A stretch of DNA of 64,000 nt from Caballeronia sp. SL2Y3 (GTDB taxonomy: Bacteria > Pseudomonadota > Gammaproteobacteria > Burkholderiales > Burkholderiaceae): NCBI RefSeq assembly GCF_022879575.1, contig NZ_CP084263.1, forward strand, positions 248,001-312,000, written 5' to 3'. The position numbers and the translations under genes are program-made. Position 1 is the stretch's first letter; each line of letters starts with the position of its first letter. The notes below the pieces were generated by a model that did no database searches, was not told where the DNA came from, and saw only the letters and a list, made by a program, of their open reading frames with translations. Below are positions 17,779 through 25,748 of this stretch, one piece after another.

Positions 17779-19053
17779 TCAACCCGTTCGTCGCGCGATG
17801 GCGACACCGTCGCCTGCGTTGCGTGCCTCTCTGTGCACTTCGCATGCTTTCCTGAGCGATGCGCTGAAGCAAAGCCACAGTGCGAGCGACCCCGTCGACA
17901 CGCCGCCGAGCACGAGAAAGGCCGTCGCATAACCGAAGCGCTGCGCGAGCACGCCGCCGAGCGCAGGACTTAGCGCCGCGCCGAGATTCTGCACCGTCAT
18001 GACCACGCCCTGCCCGACATTGACGCGCCCCGTGCCCTGCAGCAGCCGCACGACCAGCGCCGGCACTGCTACGCTCTGCAGTCCCGCGCCGATGCCGTCG
18101 AGCGCCTGCACGGGCCACACGCCCCACGCCGTGATGCACATTGCCGCGACCACGCCGCGCACCGGCAATGCCAGGAACGTCACGAGAAGCACGCCCCAGT
18201 ATCCGATGCGCTGAATGAGCCGGTTGGCGAAGAACGCCGCCGCGACCATGACGAGCTGCGCGACAACGATGGTCTCTGCGGTGAACGCGCTCGGATCGCC
18301 CTTGTGCGCAGCGACGATGGCAAGCCCATACAGCGGAAGCATGGCCGCGTTGCCAAGATGGAACATCGCGAGCGCGGCGGCGAGCAGCAACAACGGGCGC
18401 GATCTGAGCAGCACGCGAAAGCCGCTTGCGTGCTCGTGCTCGTGCTCGTGCTCTGCTGCCGACGCGCCGCTCAGTCCGCGCGCGCTGTCGTGATCGATGC
18501 AATCGCGTGGGATCAGGATCGCGGAGAGAACGGTCATCGCCCCGAAGACACCGGCGAGCGCGAACACCGCGCCGAAGCCGAAGCGCCAGCCGAGCCAGCC
18601 CGACAACGCGGCTCCGACGACATTGCCCGCGTGATTGGCGACCTGATTGCGCCCGAACTGACGGTCGAAGCCGCGTTCACGCACCATGCCGAGCGTCACG
18701 CCTGCCACGGCGGGACCGAGTGCCGCGCCTGTCACGGCCGTGATGACTTGCGACGCGGCGACTGTCCAGTAGCTGTGCGACACCCACAGCACGAGCGAGG
18801 CGAGCGTCGTCATCACGCCCGCGACGACGATGATCGTGCGCTTGTAATGCGTCGCATCGACGAGTGCCCCGGCGGGCGAGGTCGCCAGCATGGCCGCAAT
18901 CCCGCCGAGCGTCATGACCGTGCCGATTCCTTCCGGTTGCCATCCGTGTGCCTGAAGGAAGACGCCGAGAAAAGGACCGATGCCGGCCTGCACATCGGCC
19001 ATGAAGAAGTTGAGCGCCTCGAGCGCGTAATGCGGCATGTTCGGGGGAATCAT
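17779..19053 (-). CDS. MFS transporter
   Basis: The 424-residue, 12-helix protein starts at 19053 (MIPPNMPHYALEALNFFMADVQAG) or seven residues earlier at 19074. The segment ALVDATHYKR between helices 2 and 3 is the MFS A-like motif. The middle loop holds an eight-residue EHEHEHEH run, coded by four copies of a six-base repeat around 18429-18455. A His/Glu loop like this may bind metal or be a slippage product. Proteins of this type export drugs or metabolites; no substrate can be assigned. The gene converges on the PRISE gene and is probably independent of that operon. Confidence 0.88.
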   Translation of the reverse strand: MIPPNMPHYALEALNFFMADVQAGIGPFLGVFLQAHGWQPEGIGTVMTLGGIAAMLATSPAGALVDATHYKRTIIVVAGVMTTLASLVLWVSHSYWTVAASQVITAVTGAALGPAVAGVTLGMVRERGFDRQFGRNQVANHAGNVVGAALSGWLGWRFGFGAVFALAGVFGAMTVLSAILIPRDCIDHDSARGLSGASAAEHEHEHEHASGFRVLLRSRPLLLLAAALAMFHLGNAAMLPLYGLAIVAAHKGDPSAFTAETIVVAQLVMVAAAFFANRLIQRIGYWGVLLVTFLALPVRGVVAAMCITAWGVWPVQALDGIGAGLQSVAVPALVVRLLQGTGRVNVGQGVVMTVQNLGAALSPALGGVLAQRFGYATAFLVLGGVSTGSLALWLCFSASLRKACEVHREARNAGDGVAIARRTG

Positions 19054-19258
19054 GAGCCTGTCAGTGCCTCCCATTCTTCAGTGCATGAGCGTCGATCAGC
19101 GCGCCTGAGTGCGGCGCTTGAGCCTAGCGCAGATGATACAGACGCGACCTGACAACCGCTGTAGCGCAGGCCGGCTGTTGCGGGTTAATCAGCAAAGGGA
19201 GGTATGTTCGTCAGAGCGACGACCGTGCGGAAGGCATGGCCCGGCAATGGGCGCATGG

Positions 19259-19279
19259 CGTGTACATGATTTGTACACG
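19259..19279. promoter_or_regulatory. Perfect inverted repeat, orphan operator
   Basis: CGTGTACA (19259-19266) and TGTACACG (19272-19279) are perfect 8-base inverted arms around TGATT. The symmetry and the 21-base size suit a dimeric repressor such as a GntR- or TetR-type protein. It sits just before the SDR remnant at 19323 and may be a leftover control site of the lost genes. No regulator gene is adjacent. Confidence 0.5.
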
Positions 19280-19322
19280 GTACGGCGCCCGGCTTTGCTT
19301 GGCGTGCGTGGCGGGCCCTCCT

Positions 19323-19415
19323 CTCGCAGCCGCGAAGCTGTTTATCGAAGAAGGGGCGAAGGTCATCACGACGGACATCATGGAACTTGCAAACAAGGTG
19401 GCACTCGTCTCGGGC
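19323..19415 (+). pseudogene. SDR N-terminal remnants, rearranged
   Basis: One open frame contains LAAAKLFIEEGAKVITTD (19323-19376), the helix-B and strand-2 region of a classical SDR. It is followed at once by MELANKVALVSG (19380-19415), which is the N-terminal strand that should precede it. The order is therefore inverted relative to any real SDR, the Gly-rich NAD loop is missing, and the frame ends in unrelated sequence at 19451. This is consistent with joining of pieces of two SDR genes, or of a duplicated one, during decay of the locus. Confidence 0.55.
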
Positions 19416-19447
19416 AAGCGGCGCACCGCGCCGTTCGATTCGTCATA

Positions 19448-19632
19448 CTAACGAATCGCCGATGGATGACGCGCAAGCGGCGTCACCTGCATGGTCATAT
19501 AAGGGAACAACGGCAAGCCGGACAAAACGGTATGAAGTTCGTCGTGCGAGTCGACATCGAAGACGCTGAAATTCGCATACTCGCCGACCACGCGATGCAA
19601 CTGCTGCCACTTCCCAGCCCGTTGACGGTCGA
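19448..19632 (-). pseudogene. catC: Muconolactone delta-isomerase (catC), 3' remnant
   Basis: Minus-strand translation ending at the TAG at 19448-19450 gives QRAGKWQQLHRVVGEYANFS, then FDVDSHDELHTVLSGLPLFP, then YMTMQVTPLARHPSAIR and stop. This matches the C-terminal two thirds of CatC, the catechol ortho-cleavage enzyme that isomerises muconolactone. Upstream of QRAGKW the frame loses all similarity and meets a stop, so the N-terminal third with the start codon is gone. The piece directly abuts the benD remnant on the other strand. Confidence 0.75.
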
Positions 19633-19635
19633 CCG

Positions 19636-20088
19636 ATGCGGAAATACGGCGCTGTCATGCCGACTCTGTATGCGTGTCATGCGGTGCTTCCGCATATGCT
19701 TGCGCAAGGCCGTGGGACCATCGTCAACGTGTCATCGAATGCGACGCGCGGCATTCGACGCGTGCCTTCTTCGGCAGCTAGAGGCGGCGTCAACGCGCTG
19801 ACGCAATCGCTCGCGATGGAGTATGGCGAACACAATATTCGCGTAGTGGCCGCGGCGCCCGGTGGCACGCAGGCACCTCCACGGCGCGTGCCGCGCAACG
19901 CCGACGGAGACAGCGCACAAGAGAGGGCATGGATGAGCGAAGCAGTGAAGCAGGTCACGGACTCGACGTTCTTCAAGCGTTACGCCACGCTCGATGAGCA
20001 GATCGCCCCGATCCTCTTTCTTGCCTCCGATAGATCCGGCTACATCACGGGTGCAGTGTTGCCCGTTGCAGGCGGCGACAACGGATAG
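19636..20088 (+). pseudogene. benD: Benzoate cis-diol dehydrogenase (benD), 5'-truncated and active-site defective
   Basis: The 150-residue frame covers the C-terminal 55-60% of BenD, an SDR that oxidises the benzoate dihydrodiol to catechol. PTLYACHAVLPHMLAQGRGTIVNVSS, APGGTQAPPRRVPRN and the ending LFLASDRSGYITGAVLPVAGGD are BenD-like. The NAD-binding N-terminal half is absent. In addition, the catalytic YxxxK, expected within RVPYxAAKGG, reads SSAAR (RVPSSAARGG), so both the Tyr and the Lys are lost. It cannot be a working dehydrogenase. It sits next to a catC remnant, showing that a ben-cat type cluster once lay here. Confidence 0.75.
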
Positions 20089-20155
20089 CAGGTTGACAAC
20101 GAGGGCGCTAGCGAAACCGGCTCGCGATAGAAAACGGCGCAATCACGGTTCTTTT

Positions 20156-20198
20156 ATGCGTTTATGCTAACGCCCGCCGCGACGATGCGTCTATGCTA
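20156..20198. repeat. Direct repeat upstream of the PhyH gene
   Basis: ATGCGTTTATGCTA (20156-20169) and ATGCGTCTATGCTA (20185-20198) match at 13 of 14 bases with a 29-base period. The second copy ends 21 bases before the ATG at 20219. Direct repeats about three helical turns apart next to a start codon suggest a binding site for a regulator that binds tandem half sites, such as an AraC-type protein. Confidence 0.5.
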
Positions 20199-20218
20199 CG
20201 GAAAAAACGGAGCGAGAC

Positions 20219-21409
20219 ATGAATGCCACGAATGAACCCCACGAGACGTTAGCAACGAACTGGTATCGCGAAAGCGACTGCTCACTCGAAGCATTCGCGC
20301 AACAACTGCAAAGAAAGGGCGATGTGGTCCTGCGATTCGCAGCCGAGACGCAACGCGATATTCCCATCTACGATTGCCGCGCGCTTGATAAAGCGTTGAT
20401 CGATCCTGTCGGGCAGCGAGCATTGCAGGCCGAATGGGCGAACGTGCTGCTGGACGGCGCGGGCGTGCTCGTGCTCAAGAGCGCGTTTCACGATACATCG
20501 CCCGTCGACGACGCGACGCATATCTTCGATTCGATCATCAGACAGGAACGCGAATCGGGCGCGCGCGGCGCCGACCATTTCGCCAAAGCAGGCGCAAACG
20601 ACCGCATCTGGAACGCGCACGAAAAGCTGTGTCTCGCGGCGCCCTCCGTTTTCGCGCGTTATTTCTCGAACGCGTTCATCGCGAGCATCGCGCAGGCGTG
20701 GCTCGGACCCGGCTTTCAGATGACCACGCAAGTCAACGTCGTTCGTCCTGGCGGCGCGGCGCAGCAGGCGCACCGGGACTACCATCTCGGCTTTCAGACC
20801 GTGGAGGAAGTGCAGCGTTTCCCGGCGCATGTTCATTCGATGTCGCCGTTGCTGACGCTTCAAGGCGCCGTTGCGCACAGCGACATGCCGATAGAAAGCG
20901 GTCCGACGAAGCTCCTTCCGTTCTCGCAGCGTTACGCGCCGGGCTACCTCGCCTGGCGACGTCCCGACTTTCGCGACTTCTTCGAGGCGCATTGCGTGCA
21001 GTTGCCGCTCGCCAATAGCGACGCACTGTTCTTCAATCCGGCGCTGTTCCATGCGGCCGGCGCGAACCGCACGCAACACGTGCAGCGCATGGCGAATCTC
21101 TTGCAAATTTCTTCGGCGTACGGGCGCGCGATGGAAACGCTCGATCGCATGCGCATGTGCGAAGCCGTTTATCCCGTGCTGCTGGACTATCGTGCGAAAG
21201 GCCAGTTCACCGCGACGGACATCGATTGCGTGATTGCATCGACCGCTGAAGGCTATGCGTTTCCGACCAACCTCGATCGCGATCCGCCAGTGGGCGGTCT
21301 CGCGCCCGAGAGCCAGCAAGCGCTGATGCGCCGGGCGCTCGACGAAACATGGAACGCATCCACGCTTCGCGAGGCCCTTCGCCATCAGGCATGGAAGCGA
21401 CTCAGCTAA
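20219..21409 (+). CDS. Phytanoyl-CoA dioxygenase (PhyH) family Fe(II)/2-oxoglutarate oxygenase
   Basis: The 396-residue protein carries the iron-binding facial triad of the superfamily: H185-x-D187 in AQQAHRDYHLGF and H278 in NPALFHAAGANRT. An arginine a few residues on (R284) is suitable for 2-oxoglutarate. TTQVNVVRPGGAAQQ and ESGPTKLLPFSQRY are further PhyH features. It should hydroxylate a small organic substrate in the cytosol with oxygen and 2-oxoglutarate. The gene stands alone, with a direct repeat in its promoter and a convergent SDR gene 14 bases after its stop. Substrate unknown. Confidence 0.85.
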   Translation: MNATNEPHETLATNWYRESDCSLEAFAQQLQRKGDVVLRFAAETQRDIPIYDCRALDKALIDPVGQRALQAEWANVLLDGAGVLVLKSAFHDTSPVDDATHIFDSIIRQERESGARGADHFAKAGANDRIWNAHEKLCLAAPSVFARYFSNAFIASIAQAWLGPGFQMTTQVNVVRPGGAAQQAHRDYHLGFQTVEEVQRFPAHVHSMSPLLTLQGAVAHSDMPIESGPTKLLPFSQRYAPGYLAWRRPDFRDFFEAHCVQLPLANSDALFFNPALFHAAGANRTQHVQRMANLLQISSAYGRAMETLDRMRMCEAVYPVLLDYRAKGQFTATDIDCVIASTAEGYAFPTNLDRDPPVGGLAPESQQALMRRALDETWNASTLREALRHQAWKRLS

Positions 21410-21423
21410 CACGTGTCGCCGCA

Positions 21424-22257
21424 TCAGCCGTCAGTGGAACGCGTGAGCGTTTCCCACTGACTGATCTCGTCAGCGAGCGCCGTCAGCTTGTCGCGCACCA
21501 GACCGAGCGCGTCACTGCCGAGCAACAGATGCACGGGCGGCGCGTCGCTCTCGATGACGGCCAGCATCGCGCGCGCCGCCTTCACCGGGTCACCGAGCTG
21601 CTTGCCGCTCTTTTCCTCGCGCGCCCGGCGAATGGGATCGAAGAGCGCATCGTAATCGGCAATGGAACGAGGCGTGCGCGCCATCGAACGGCCAGCCCAG
21701 TCGGTGCGGAACGATCCCGGCGCCACGGCCGTCACTGCAATGCCGAACGATTTCACTTCCTTCGCGAGCGTCTCGGAGATGCCTTCCAGCGCGAACTTAC
21801 TGCCGCAATAGTAGGCGATGCCCGGCATCGTGATGAAGCCGCCCATCGACGTGATGTTGAGAATGTGACCCTTGCGCCGCGCGCGCATGCCGGGCAGCAC
21901 CGCCTTCATCATCGCGACCGCGCCGAACATGTTCACGTCGAACTGTCGACGCATCTCGGCAAGCGGCGATTCTTCGATCACGCCTTCGTGACCGTAGCCC
22001 GCGTTGTTGACGAGCACGTCGATCGGACCGACGCTCGACTCGATCTCGGCCACGACGCCGTCGATGGCGTCGAAGTCTGTCACGTCGAGCAGGCGGCCCA
22101 CGGCCCTGTCCGGCGCGAGGGCTTCGAAGTCCTGCTTCGCCTGCTCGCTTCGCACGGTGCCGATCACGCGATGGCCTGCCGCAAGCGCTTCCTGAGCGAG
22201 TGCCCGGCCGAAGCCGCTGCTGACGCCGGTAATCAGAAGAATACGGTTGGATGACAT
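21424..22257 (-). CDS. Classical SDR-family oxidoreductase
   Basis: The 277-residue protein is read from 22257 (MSSNRILLITGVSSGFGRALAQEAL). It shows the TGxxxGxG cofactor loop, NNAGYG, the serine of NITSMGGF, and the catalytic Y-x3-K in AYYCGSKFALEGISETLAKEV. The C-terminal region with FRTDWAGRSM and the missing YIT-type ending match the oxidoreductases often annotated as SDR of the YueD/DltE group. It diverges from an AraC-type gene across 106 bases, a common pairing in which the regulator controls the SDR. Confidence 0.9.
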   Translation of the reverse strand: MSSNRILLITGVSSGFGRALAQEALAAGHRVIGTVRSEQAKQDFEALAPDRAVGRLLDVTDFDAIDGVVAEIESSVGPIDVLVNNAGYGHEGVIEESPLAEMRRQFDVNMFGAVAMMKAVLPGMRARRKGHILNITSMGGFITMPGIAYYCGSKFALEGISETLAKEVKSFGIAVTAVAPGSFRTDWAGRSMARTPRSIADYDALFDPIRRAREEKSGKQLGDPVKAARAMLAVIESDAPPVHLLLGSDALGLVRDKLTALADEISQWETLTRSTDG

Positions 22258-22363
22258 GCGCACCTCTCCGATGAAATGAAAGAGAGTGCACAGTATTCTT
22301 TGCACCGATGCGCTCTAAGGTCGGATATTCTGCTTTTATTGCCTATTCTTATCGCCGCCTTCG
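22258..22363. promoter_or_regulatory. Divergent SDR/AraC promoter region
   Basis: This 106-base gap is AT-rich compared with its surroundings (GTATTCTTTGCACC and TATTCTGCTTTTATTGCC). GTGCAC and TTGCAC near 22287-22304 are tandem near-repeats that could be half sites for the divergent AraC-type regulator. No clear minus 35/minus 10 pair can be named. Confidence 0.35.
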
Positions 22364-23311
22364 ATGTCATCGAAAGAGACCGCCGCATCGCGGCAGCGTA
22401 TCGTGGACTTGCTACGGCCATTGGCGCCCCATGAAGGCTACAACCTGACGCCGCTACCGGATGTGCGCATTCTGCGTTCGGACCGCGCGCTTTCGCGCAC
22501 GCCTGTGCTCTACGATCCGGGCATCGTGATCGTCTGTCAGGGACGCAAGCGGGGATATTTCGGCGATCAGGTGTATCTGTATGACGAGCTGCATTATCTG
22601 GCCGTCGCAGTGCCCGTGCCCTTCACGATGGAAACCGACGCGACGCCTGAGCATCCGCTACTGGCCATTTACATGCATCTGGATTTTCAGGTGGCGGCAG
22701 AGCTGATGATTCAGATAGACCGTCATCACATGCCGGCGCGCGCGGAACCACCGCAAAGCATGATGTCGAGTCCGATGGATGCCGACTTGCGCATGTCTGT
22801 CCTGCGCTTTCTGCAAGCGTTGAGCCGGCCGCTCGATGCAGCGGTTCTAGGTCCCGCGCTCGTGCGTGAACTGTACTTCCGCGTGCTGACCGGCGCGCAA
22901 GGCCATGCGATGCGCTCGGCGCTCGCGATGCAGGGGCAGTTCGGCAAGATCGGCAAGGCGTTGCGCCGCATCCACGCGACCTACGCGCAGCCGCTCAATC
23001 TCGCGCAACTGGCGCGCGAAGCGGGCATGAGCGTGCCGACCTTCCACACTCACTTCAAGGCCATCACGCACACGTCGCCCATGCAATATCTGAAGTCGAC
23101 GCGGCTGCATCAGGCGCGTCTCTTGATGGTGCGTCAGGACATGACGGCGGAGGCGGCCTCTCATGCAGTGGGCTATGCGAGCGCCTCGCAATTCAATCGG
23201 GAGTTCAAGCGCCTCTTCGGAACGACACCGGCTGCGGAAACGAAGCGCATGCGGGAGAGCTTCGCGGTCCCGCCGCCGTTTACCGGCGCGCAGTACGTTT
23301 CATCGCATTAG
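22364..23311 (+). CDS. AraC-family transcriptional regulator
   Basis: The 315-residue protein has an N-terminal AraC-type cupin region (LTPLPDVRILRSD...YDPGIVIVCQGRKRGYFGDQVYLYDELHYLAVAVPVPFTMET, about residues 27-95). Two helix-turn-helix units follow: LNLAQLAREAGMSVPTFHTHFKAIT and TAEAASHAVGYASASQFNREFKRLFG (about 205-290). The type matches regulators that respond to alcohols, aldehydes or aromatic compounds and activate a divergent oxidoreductase. It diverges from the SDR gene at 22257. Confidence 0.92.
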   Translation: MSSKETAASRQRIVDLLRPLAPHEGYNLTPLPDVRILRSDRALSRTPVLYDPGIVIVCQGRKRGYFGDQVYLYDELHYLAVAVPVPFTMETDATPEHPLLAIYMHLDFQVAAELMIQIDRHHMPARAEPPQSMMSSPMDADLRMSVLRFLQALSRPLDAAVLGPALVRELYFRVLTGAQGHAMRSALAMQGQFGKIGKALRRIHATYAQPLNLAQLAREAGMSVPTFHTHFKAITHTSPMQYLKSTRLHQARLLMVRQDMTAEAASHAVGYASASQFNREFKRLFGTTPAAETKRMRESFAVPPPFTGAQYVSSH

Positions 23312-23327
23312 GCGAGCGCGCGCGACA

Positions 23328-23936
23328 TCACAGATGACCCGGCCGCGGGTCCGACACGAAGCCGTCGCGATTCGGCATGCGGATGGCAGCGAGCGAATGC
23401 GCATCCAGCCGCGCGTCGTCGGGCACGATGCCGTTGCGGTTCAGGATCCATGCGCTCAACGCGTACACCTCGTCTGCGCTCAGCGATTGCGGCGCGTTAT
23501 ACGGCATCGCGCGGCGGATGTAATCGAAGAGCGTCGTGGCGTACGGCCAGTAGCTGCCGACCGTGCGCACCGGTTTGTCGCTCGCGAGCGTGCCGCGCCC
23601 GCCGATGAGCCGGTCGCCGATGCCGCCTTCGCCGTTCGCGCCGTGACACGCGGCGCACTTCGCGGCGAAGATATGCGCGCCGGTCGCCACGTCGCCGCTG
23701 CCCGCGGGCAGGCCACGGCCATCGGGCGCGACGTCGATGTTCCATGCGGCGATTTCCGTCGCGTTCAACGGCGTGCCGATGGCGTCGATGGCCGCGCGCT
23801 GTGTCGGGTCGTGCGTGAGCGCGCCCTGTGCGCCGCCATCGCGTGCGGGCGTGCTGCAAGCGGCGAACGATACCGCAGCGACGCCGATCATCAACGGCCG
23901 CAACAGACGATGCTTCAGAGCCGGGGCGTTATGCAT
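23328..23936 (-). CDS. Cytochrome c subunit of a sulfite dehydrogenase (SoxD/SorB-like)
   Basis: About 202 residues. The N-terminus has an export signal ending AACSTP, which looks like a lipobox, so it may be a membrane-anchored lipoprotein. The single heme site is C94-AA-C97-H98 (CAACHGANGEGGIG), and the axial Met is probably in RRAMPYNAPQSLS. It accepts electrons from the molybdenum subunit encoded directly upstream, with which its start overlaps. The pair should oxidise sulfite to sulfate in the periplasm and reduce the cytochrome pool. Other sox genes are not adjacent. Confidence 0.85.
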   Translation of the reverse strand: MHNAPALKHRLLRPLMIGVAAVSFAACSTPARDGGAQGALTHDPTQRAAIDAIGTPLNATEIAAWNIDVAPDGRGLPAGSGDVATGAHIFAAKCAACHGANGEGGIGDRLIGGRGTLASDKPVRTVGSYWPYATTLFDYIRRAMPYNAPQSLSADEVYALSAWILNRNGIVPDDARLDAHSLAAIRMPNRDGFVSDPRPGHL

Positions 23937-25221
23937 TGTTGACGCTGCCATCGGCGCCGATGCGCCATTGCTGAATGCCGTTGTAGTGATAGTTCGAGTT
24001 CAGCCCGCGCGCGGCGACCAGCGCCTCGCGCGTCGGCTGAACGTAGCCGGTCGAATCGGTGGCCCGCGAGAGAATCGCGGCAGGCTCGCCGTTCCATACC
24101 CAGCCCGCATGAAAACGCGTCAACGCGCGATCCTTCGGCGGGCCGTCGAGCTGCGCTTCCTGCCATGAGCGCCCGCCGTCGGTGGAGACCTCGACCTTGC
24201 GAATCGAGCCACGCCCCGACCACGCGAGTCCGATGATCGGGTAATAGCCGTGAACCGTGAGCCGATGCCCCGGCGACGGCCGCGTGATGACCGACTTCGC
24301 ATCCATCTCGAACACGAACTGGCGCGCCTGCCCGTTCGCGAGCGGGCTCGTATATTTCGACGTTTCCTCGCGTGTTTCGAGCGGCGCGTCGACGAACTTA
24401 AGGCGGCGCAGCCACTTCACGTTCGTATTGCCCTCGAAGCCCGGCACCACGAGCCGCAGCGGATAGCCGTTCTCCGGCCGCAGGCGCTCGCCGTTCTGCG
24501 CATAGACGATGAGCGCGCGCTCGAGAATGCGATCGAGCGGCAGGCTGCGCGTCATCGCGGCGGCGTCGGCGCCTTCCGCAAGCATCCAGCGCGGCGACTG
24601 ACCGTCGCTTGCCGCGAGACCGCCTGCGGCTTCGATCAATGTCGAAAGCCGCACGCCGGTCCACTCGCAGCACGACAACAAGCCGTGCGTCATCTGAACC
24701 GGCAGACCGCTCGGTCCTTTCCACTCGCTTGCGGTGTTGCCCGAACACTCCAGAAAATACACGCGCGATTCGGATGGCAGCCGCAGCAAGTCGTCCATCG
24801 TAAAGAGCTTCGGCTCGCGCACGAGGCCGTGAATCGCGAGCCGATGCTGATCCGGATCGATGTCCGGCACGCCCGCATGATGCCGCTCGTAGACGAGGCC
24901 GTTCGGCGTGATCGAGCCATGCAGATCGGCGAGCGGCGTCAGCGACGAAGCCTGGCCCGGCACGGGAAACGCGCGGGCCGCGCGGCGCACGACGTTCGCT
25001 TCGCGCGGCGACGGCACGCCATACGGATGTTCGAGAATGGGAGCGCCGGGCGTGCGCGTCCACGGCTGAACCGCGAGCGGCTGCAACAGCGAAGACGCAG
25101 CGTTGGCGCTCGGCGCCACCACTGCGGACACGGCGAGACCGCGCAGCATCCGGCGACGCGATGGCGATGCTGTTGTGTCGATATTCGCGGAAGGCGATGA
25201 AATGCGGGGAGTTCGCGGCAT
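23929..25221 (-). CDS. soxC: Sulfite dehydrogenase molybdopterin subunit (SoxC family)
   Basis: The 430-residue protein is read from 25221 and bears a twin-arginine type leader (SRRRMLRGLAVSAVV). The molybdenum-ligand cysteine is in YFLECSGNTASEW (oxidoreductase molybdopterin-binding domain, about residues 100-290). A dimerisation domain follows with HRLTVHGYYPIIGLAWSGRGSIRKVEVSTDGGRSW. It oxidises sulfite (or acts as sulfane dehydrogenase in Sox systems) after Tat export. The 3' end overlaps the cytochrome gene, giving a two-gene SorAB/SoxCD-like unit. Without soxXYZAB nearby, free-sulfite oxidation is more likely than a role in thiosulfate oxidation. Confidence 0.9.
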   Translation of the reverse strand: MPRTPRISSPSANIDTTASPSRRRMLRGLAVSAVVAPSANAASSLLQPLAVQPWTRTPGAPILEHPYGVPSPREANVVRRAARAFPVPGQASSLTPLADLHGSITPNGLVYERHHAGVPDIDPDQHRLAIHGLVREPKLFTMDDLLRLPSESRVYFLECSGNTASEWKGPSGLPVQMTHGLLSCCEWTGVRLSTLIEAAGGLAASDGQSPRWMLAEGADAAAMTRSLPLDRILERALIVYAQNGERLRPENGYPLRLVVPGFEGNTNVKWLRRLKFVDAPLETREETSKYTSPLANGQARQFVFEMDAKSVITRPSPGHRLTVHGYYPIIGLAWSGRGSIRKVEVSTDGGRSWQEAQLDGPPKDRALTRFHAGWVWNGEPAAILSRATDSTGYVQPTREALVAARGLNSNYHYNGIQQWRIGADGSVNNA

Positions 25222-25528
25222 GCTGGGGCGCCGGGAGAGAGTCGGTCGGGGAAAACAGTATAGGACCCGCCTTCCGGAACGCACAGCCCTTGTTGCGCCT
25301 ATCGATATGAAGCTGGCTCATAAGCGCGTGTCGCAGTGTTGCGCGCGATGCTTTGATAAGGACGACGAAAGGATCGATGGGTGGCGACGTAAGCAAGGAT
25401 ATCGGCGAATTGCAGCGGCTAGGACGGGTCGAGCACGTGCGCGGCAACGTGGATTAAAGCGAAAGGAATCGAGATTTCATACGCGTGAGCGGGCGGCGAG
25501 CGCGCCGCGCCGCGCCGCGTTCACCGCG
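25222..25528. other. Intergenic stretch upstream of soxC
   Basis: These 307 bases must contain the promoter of the sulfite dehydrogenase pair on the minus strand. Short GC-rich frames across them show no family pattern. A run built from repeated CGCCG units lies at about 25500-25520, just downstream of the small ORF that ends at 25529. I see no operator palindrome. Confidence 0.4.
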
Positions 25529-25678
25529 CTACCACGTCAACTCTGCGTCGTCGGCGTTCGGGAATTCGCCCATCACCATGGCGTCTTCGCCGCTGTCCGC
25601 AATCGCCTTACTGGCTTCGGCCCAGCGCTCTCGCGCTCGATGCGCCGGGGGGCGCGTGTCCTTCGTTTCTTTTTCCAT
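25529..25678 (-). CDS. 49-residue antitoxin-tail-like small protein
   Basis: The minus strand from the ATG at 25678 reads MEKETKDTRPPAHRARERWA, then EASKAIADSGEDAMVMGEFP, then NADDAELTW and stop. The ending (D/E)D-A-x-V-x-x-EFxNxDDxxLTW is like the C-terminal toxin-neutralising tail of some MazE/AbrB-type antitoxins. The N-terminal DNA-binding swapped-hairpin domain is absent, and there is no MazF/PemK-like frame next to it. It could be an independent small protein, a non-DNA-binding antitoxin or the remnant of one. The family likeness is from memory of tail patterns and needs a search. Confidence 0.45.
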   Translation of the reverse strand: MEKETKDTRPPAHRARERWAEASKAIADSGEDAMVMGEFPNADDAELTW

Positions 25679-25748
25679 TTTCTCGACATTACCTGAGCGA
25701 GGGCGCGCTTCAGTGCACTCGCGCCCCTCGCTATTCTACTGATTCACC

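Noticed and set aside
18427..18455. Short hexanucleotide tandem as a possible CRISPR or intergenic repeat
   Set aside because: It is inside a coding frame, has no spacers, and encodes a Glu-His run. No CRISPR-like array was seen anywhere in the window.
23328..25221. Reading the SoxC-cytochrome pair as part of a full thiosulfate-oxidising Sox system
   Set aside because: No soxXYZAB genes are in the flanking sequence, so only a sulfite dehydrogenase can be supported.
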